Part shown: piece after piece, positions 5,492-5,547 of the stretch
Layout of the letters: each line of letters begins with the position of its first letter
Numbering within the stretch: position 1 is the first letter of the stretch
Made by a program: the position numbers and the translations under genes
The notes under the pieces: generated by a model
Database searches by the model: none
Seen by the model: only the letters and a program-made list of their open reading frames with translations
Told to the model about the DNA's origin: nothing
Source: Ekhidna sp.
Lineage (GTDB): Bacteria > Bacteroidota > Bacteroidia > Cytophagales > Cyclobacteriaceae
DNA: 5,547 nt
Assembly (NCBI GenBank): GCA_013214445.1
Contig: JABSPG010000273.1
Location: forward strand, 1-5,547
Direction of reading: 5' to 3'

Positions 5492-5547
5492 GGTTGATAT
5501 TAAGCAAGTATTTAGCTTTCATTACCAAATCAGGTACAAAGAACATT
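5492..5547 (-). other. Partial upstream region of the PurF-like gene
   Basis: These 56 bases lead into the ATG at 5491. They are AT-rich and lack a Shine-Dalgarno sequence. I find TTTG and ACTTG-like pieces but no pair with acceptable spacing for a Bacteroidota promoter, so the promoter may lie beyond the window. No PurR-like palindrome is visible. Confidence 0.4.

Noticed and set aside
5515..5535. On the minus strand, ACCTGATTTGGTAATGAAAGC upstream of the PurF-like gene resembles the conserved core of a TPP riboswitch (ACCTGATCTGGATAATGCC...).
   Set aside because: The CCAGCG and AGGGAA parts that pair with this core are absent, and the CTGAGA half would lie beyond the window. Probably chance. 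A covariance search (TPP riboswitch model) over this region plus about 100 further upstream bases would settle it; a hit above the gathering threshold would reverse this.
1..5547. Search for a defence, mobile or otherwise new multi-gene system.
   Set aside because: No transposase, integrase, toxin-antitoxin, nuclease or CRISPR-like repeat is seen, and base composition looks even. The window looks like a core-genome region; only the unknown gene at 2685-3092 remains unexplained.

Overview
The window reads as chromosomal DNA of a Bacteroidota bacterium, probably from the Cytophagales. Three things point there: AT-rich start contexts with no usable Shine-Dalgarno sequence, promoter-like TTTG/TAnnTTTG pairs, and the long (about 630-residue) amidophosphoribosyltransferase type and ThiL variant that I associate with this phylum. 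This placement is inference from pattern memory, not from a search. I see no rRNA, tRNA, CRISPR array, insertion sequence or prophage gene. The content is mostly housekeeping metabolism, with one truncated sensor gene and one small gene of unknown function.

Layout. Bases 1-978 (minus) hold the first 326 codons of a membrane-anchored extracellular sensor with a Cache-like domain; its output domain lies outside the window. A short gap (979-1069) carries a plausible promoter for it. Next, also on minus and in transcription order, come mce (methylmalonyl-CoA epimerase, 2518-2114) and thiL (thiamine-monophosphate kinase, 2104-1070), separated by 9 bases and probably one operon. The 166-base divergent region 2519-2684 holds three separate inverted repeats. 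On plus, a small unrecognised protein gene (2685-3092) overlaps by one base (TGATG) an A-type iron-sulfur carrier gene of the IscA/SufA/ErpA family (3092-3418). A 186-base convergent gap follows, with a short palindrome and a possible degenerate intergenic repeat. The window ends with a long PurF-like amidophosphoribosyltransferase on minus (5491-3605) and 56 bases of its upstream region.

How the genes relate. Mce serves methylmalonyl-CoA/propionate metabolism, ThiL makes thiamine diphosphate, the IscA-type protein serves Fe-S cluster delivery, and the PurF-like enzyme would make phosphoribosylamine, the precursor of purines and (through AIR) of the thiamine pyrimidine. The chemical link from PurF to ThiL is real biochemistry, but the two genes are in separate transcription units here, so I do not claim a shared system. 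The items most worth a second look are the altered residues of the PurF-like enzyme (NG to NF in the glutaminase site; C-x2-C to G-x2-Y at the Fe-S position), the unknown protein coupled to the Fe-S carrier, and the dyad-rich divergent region.
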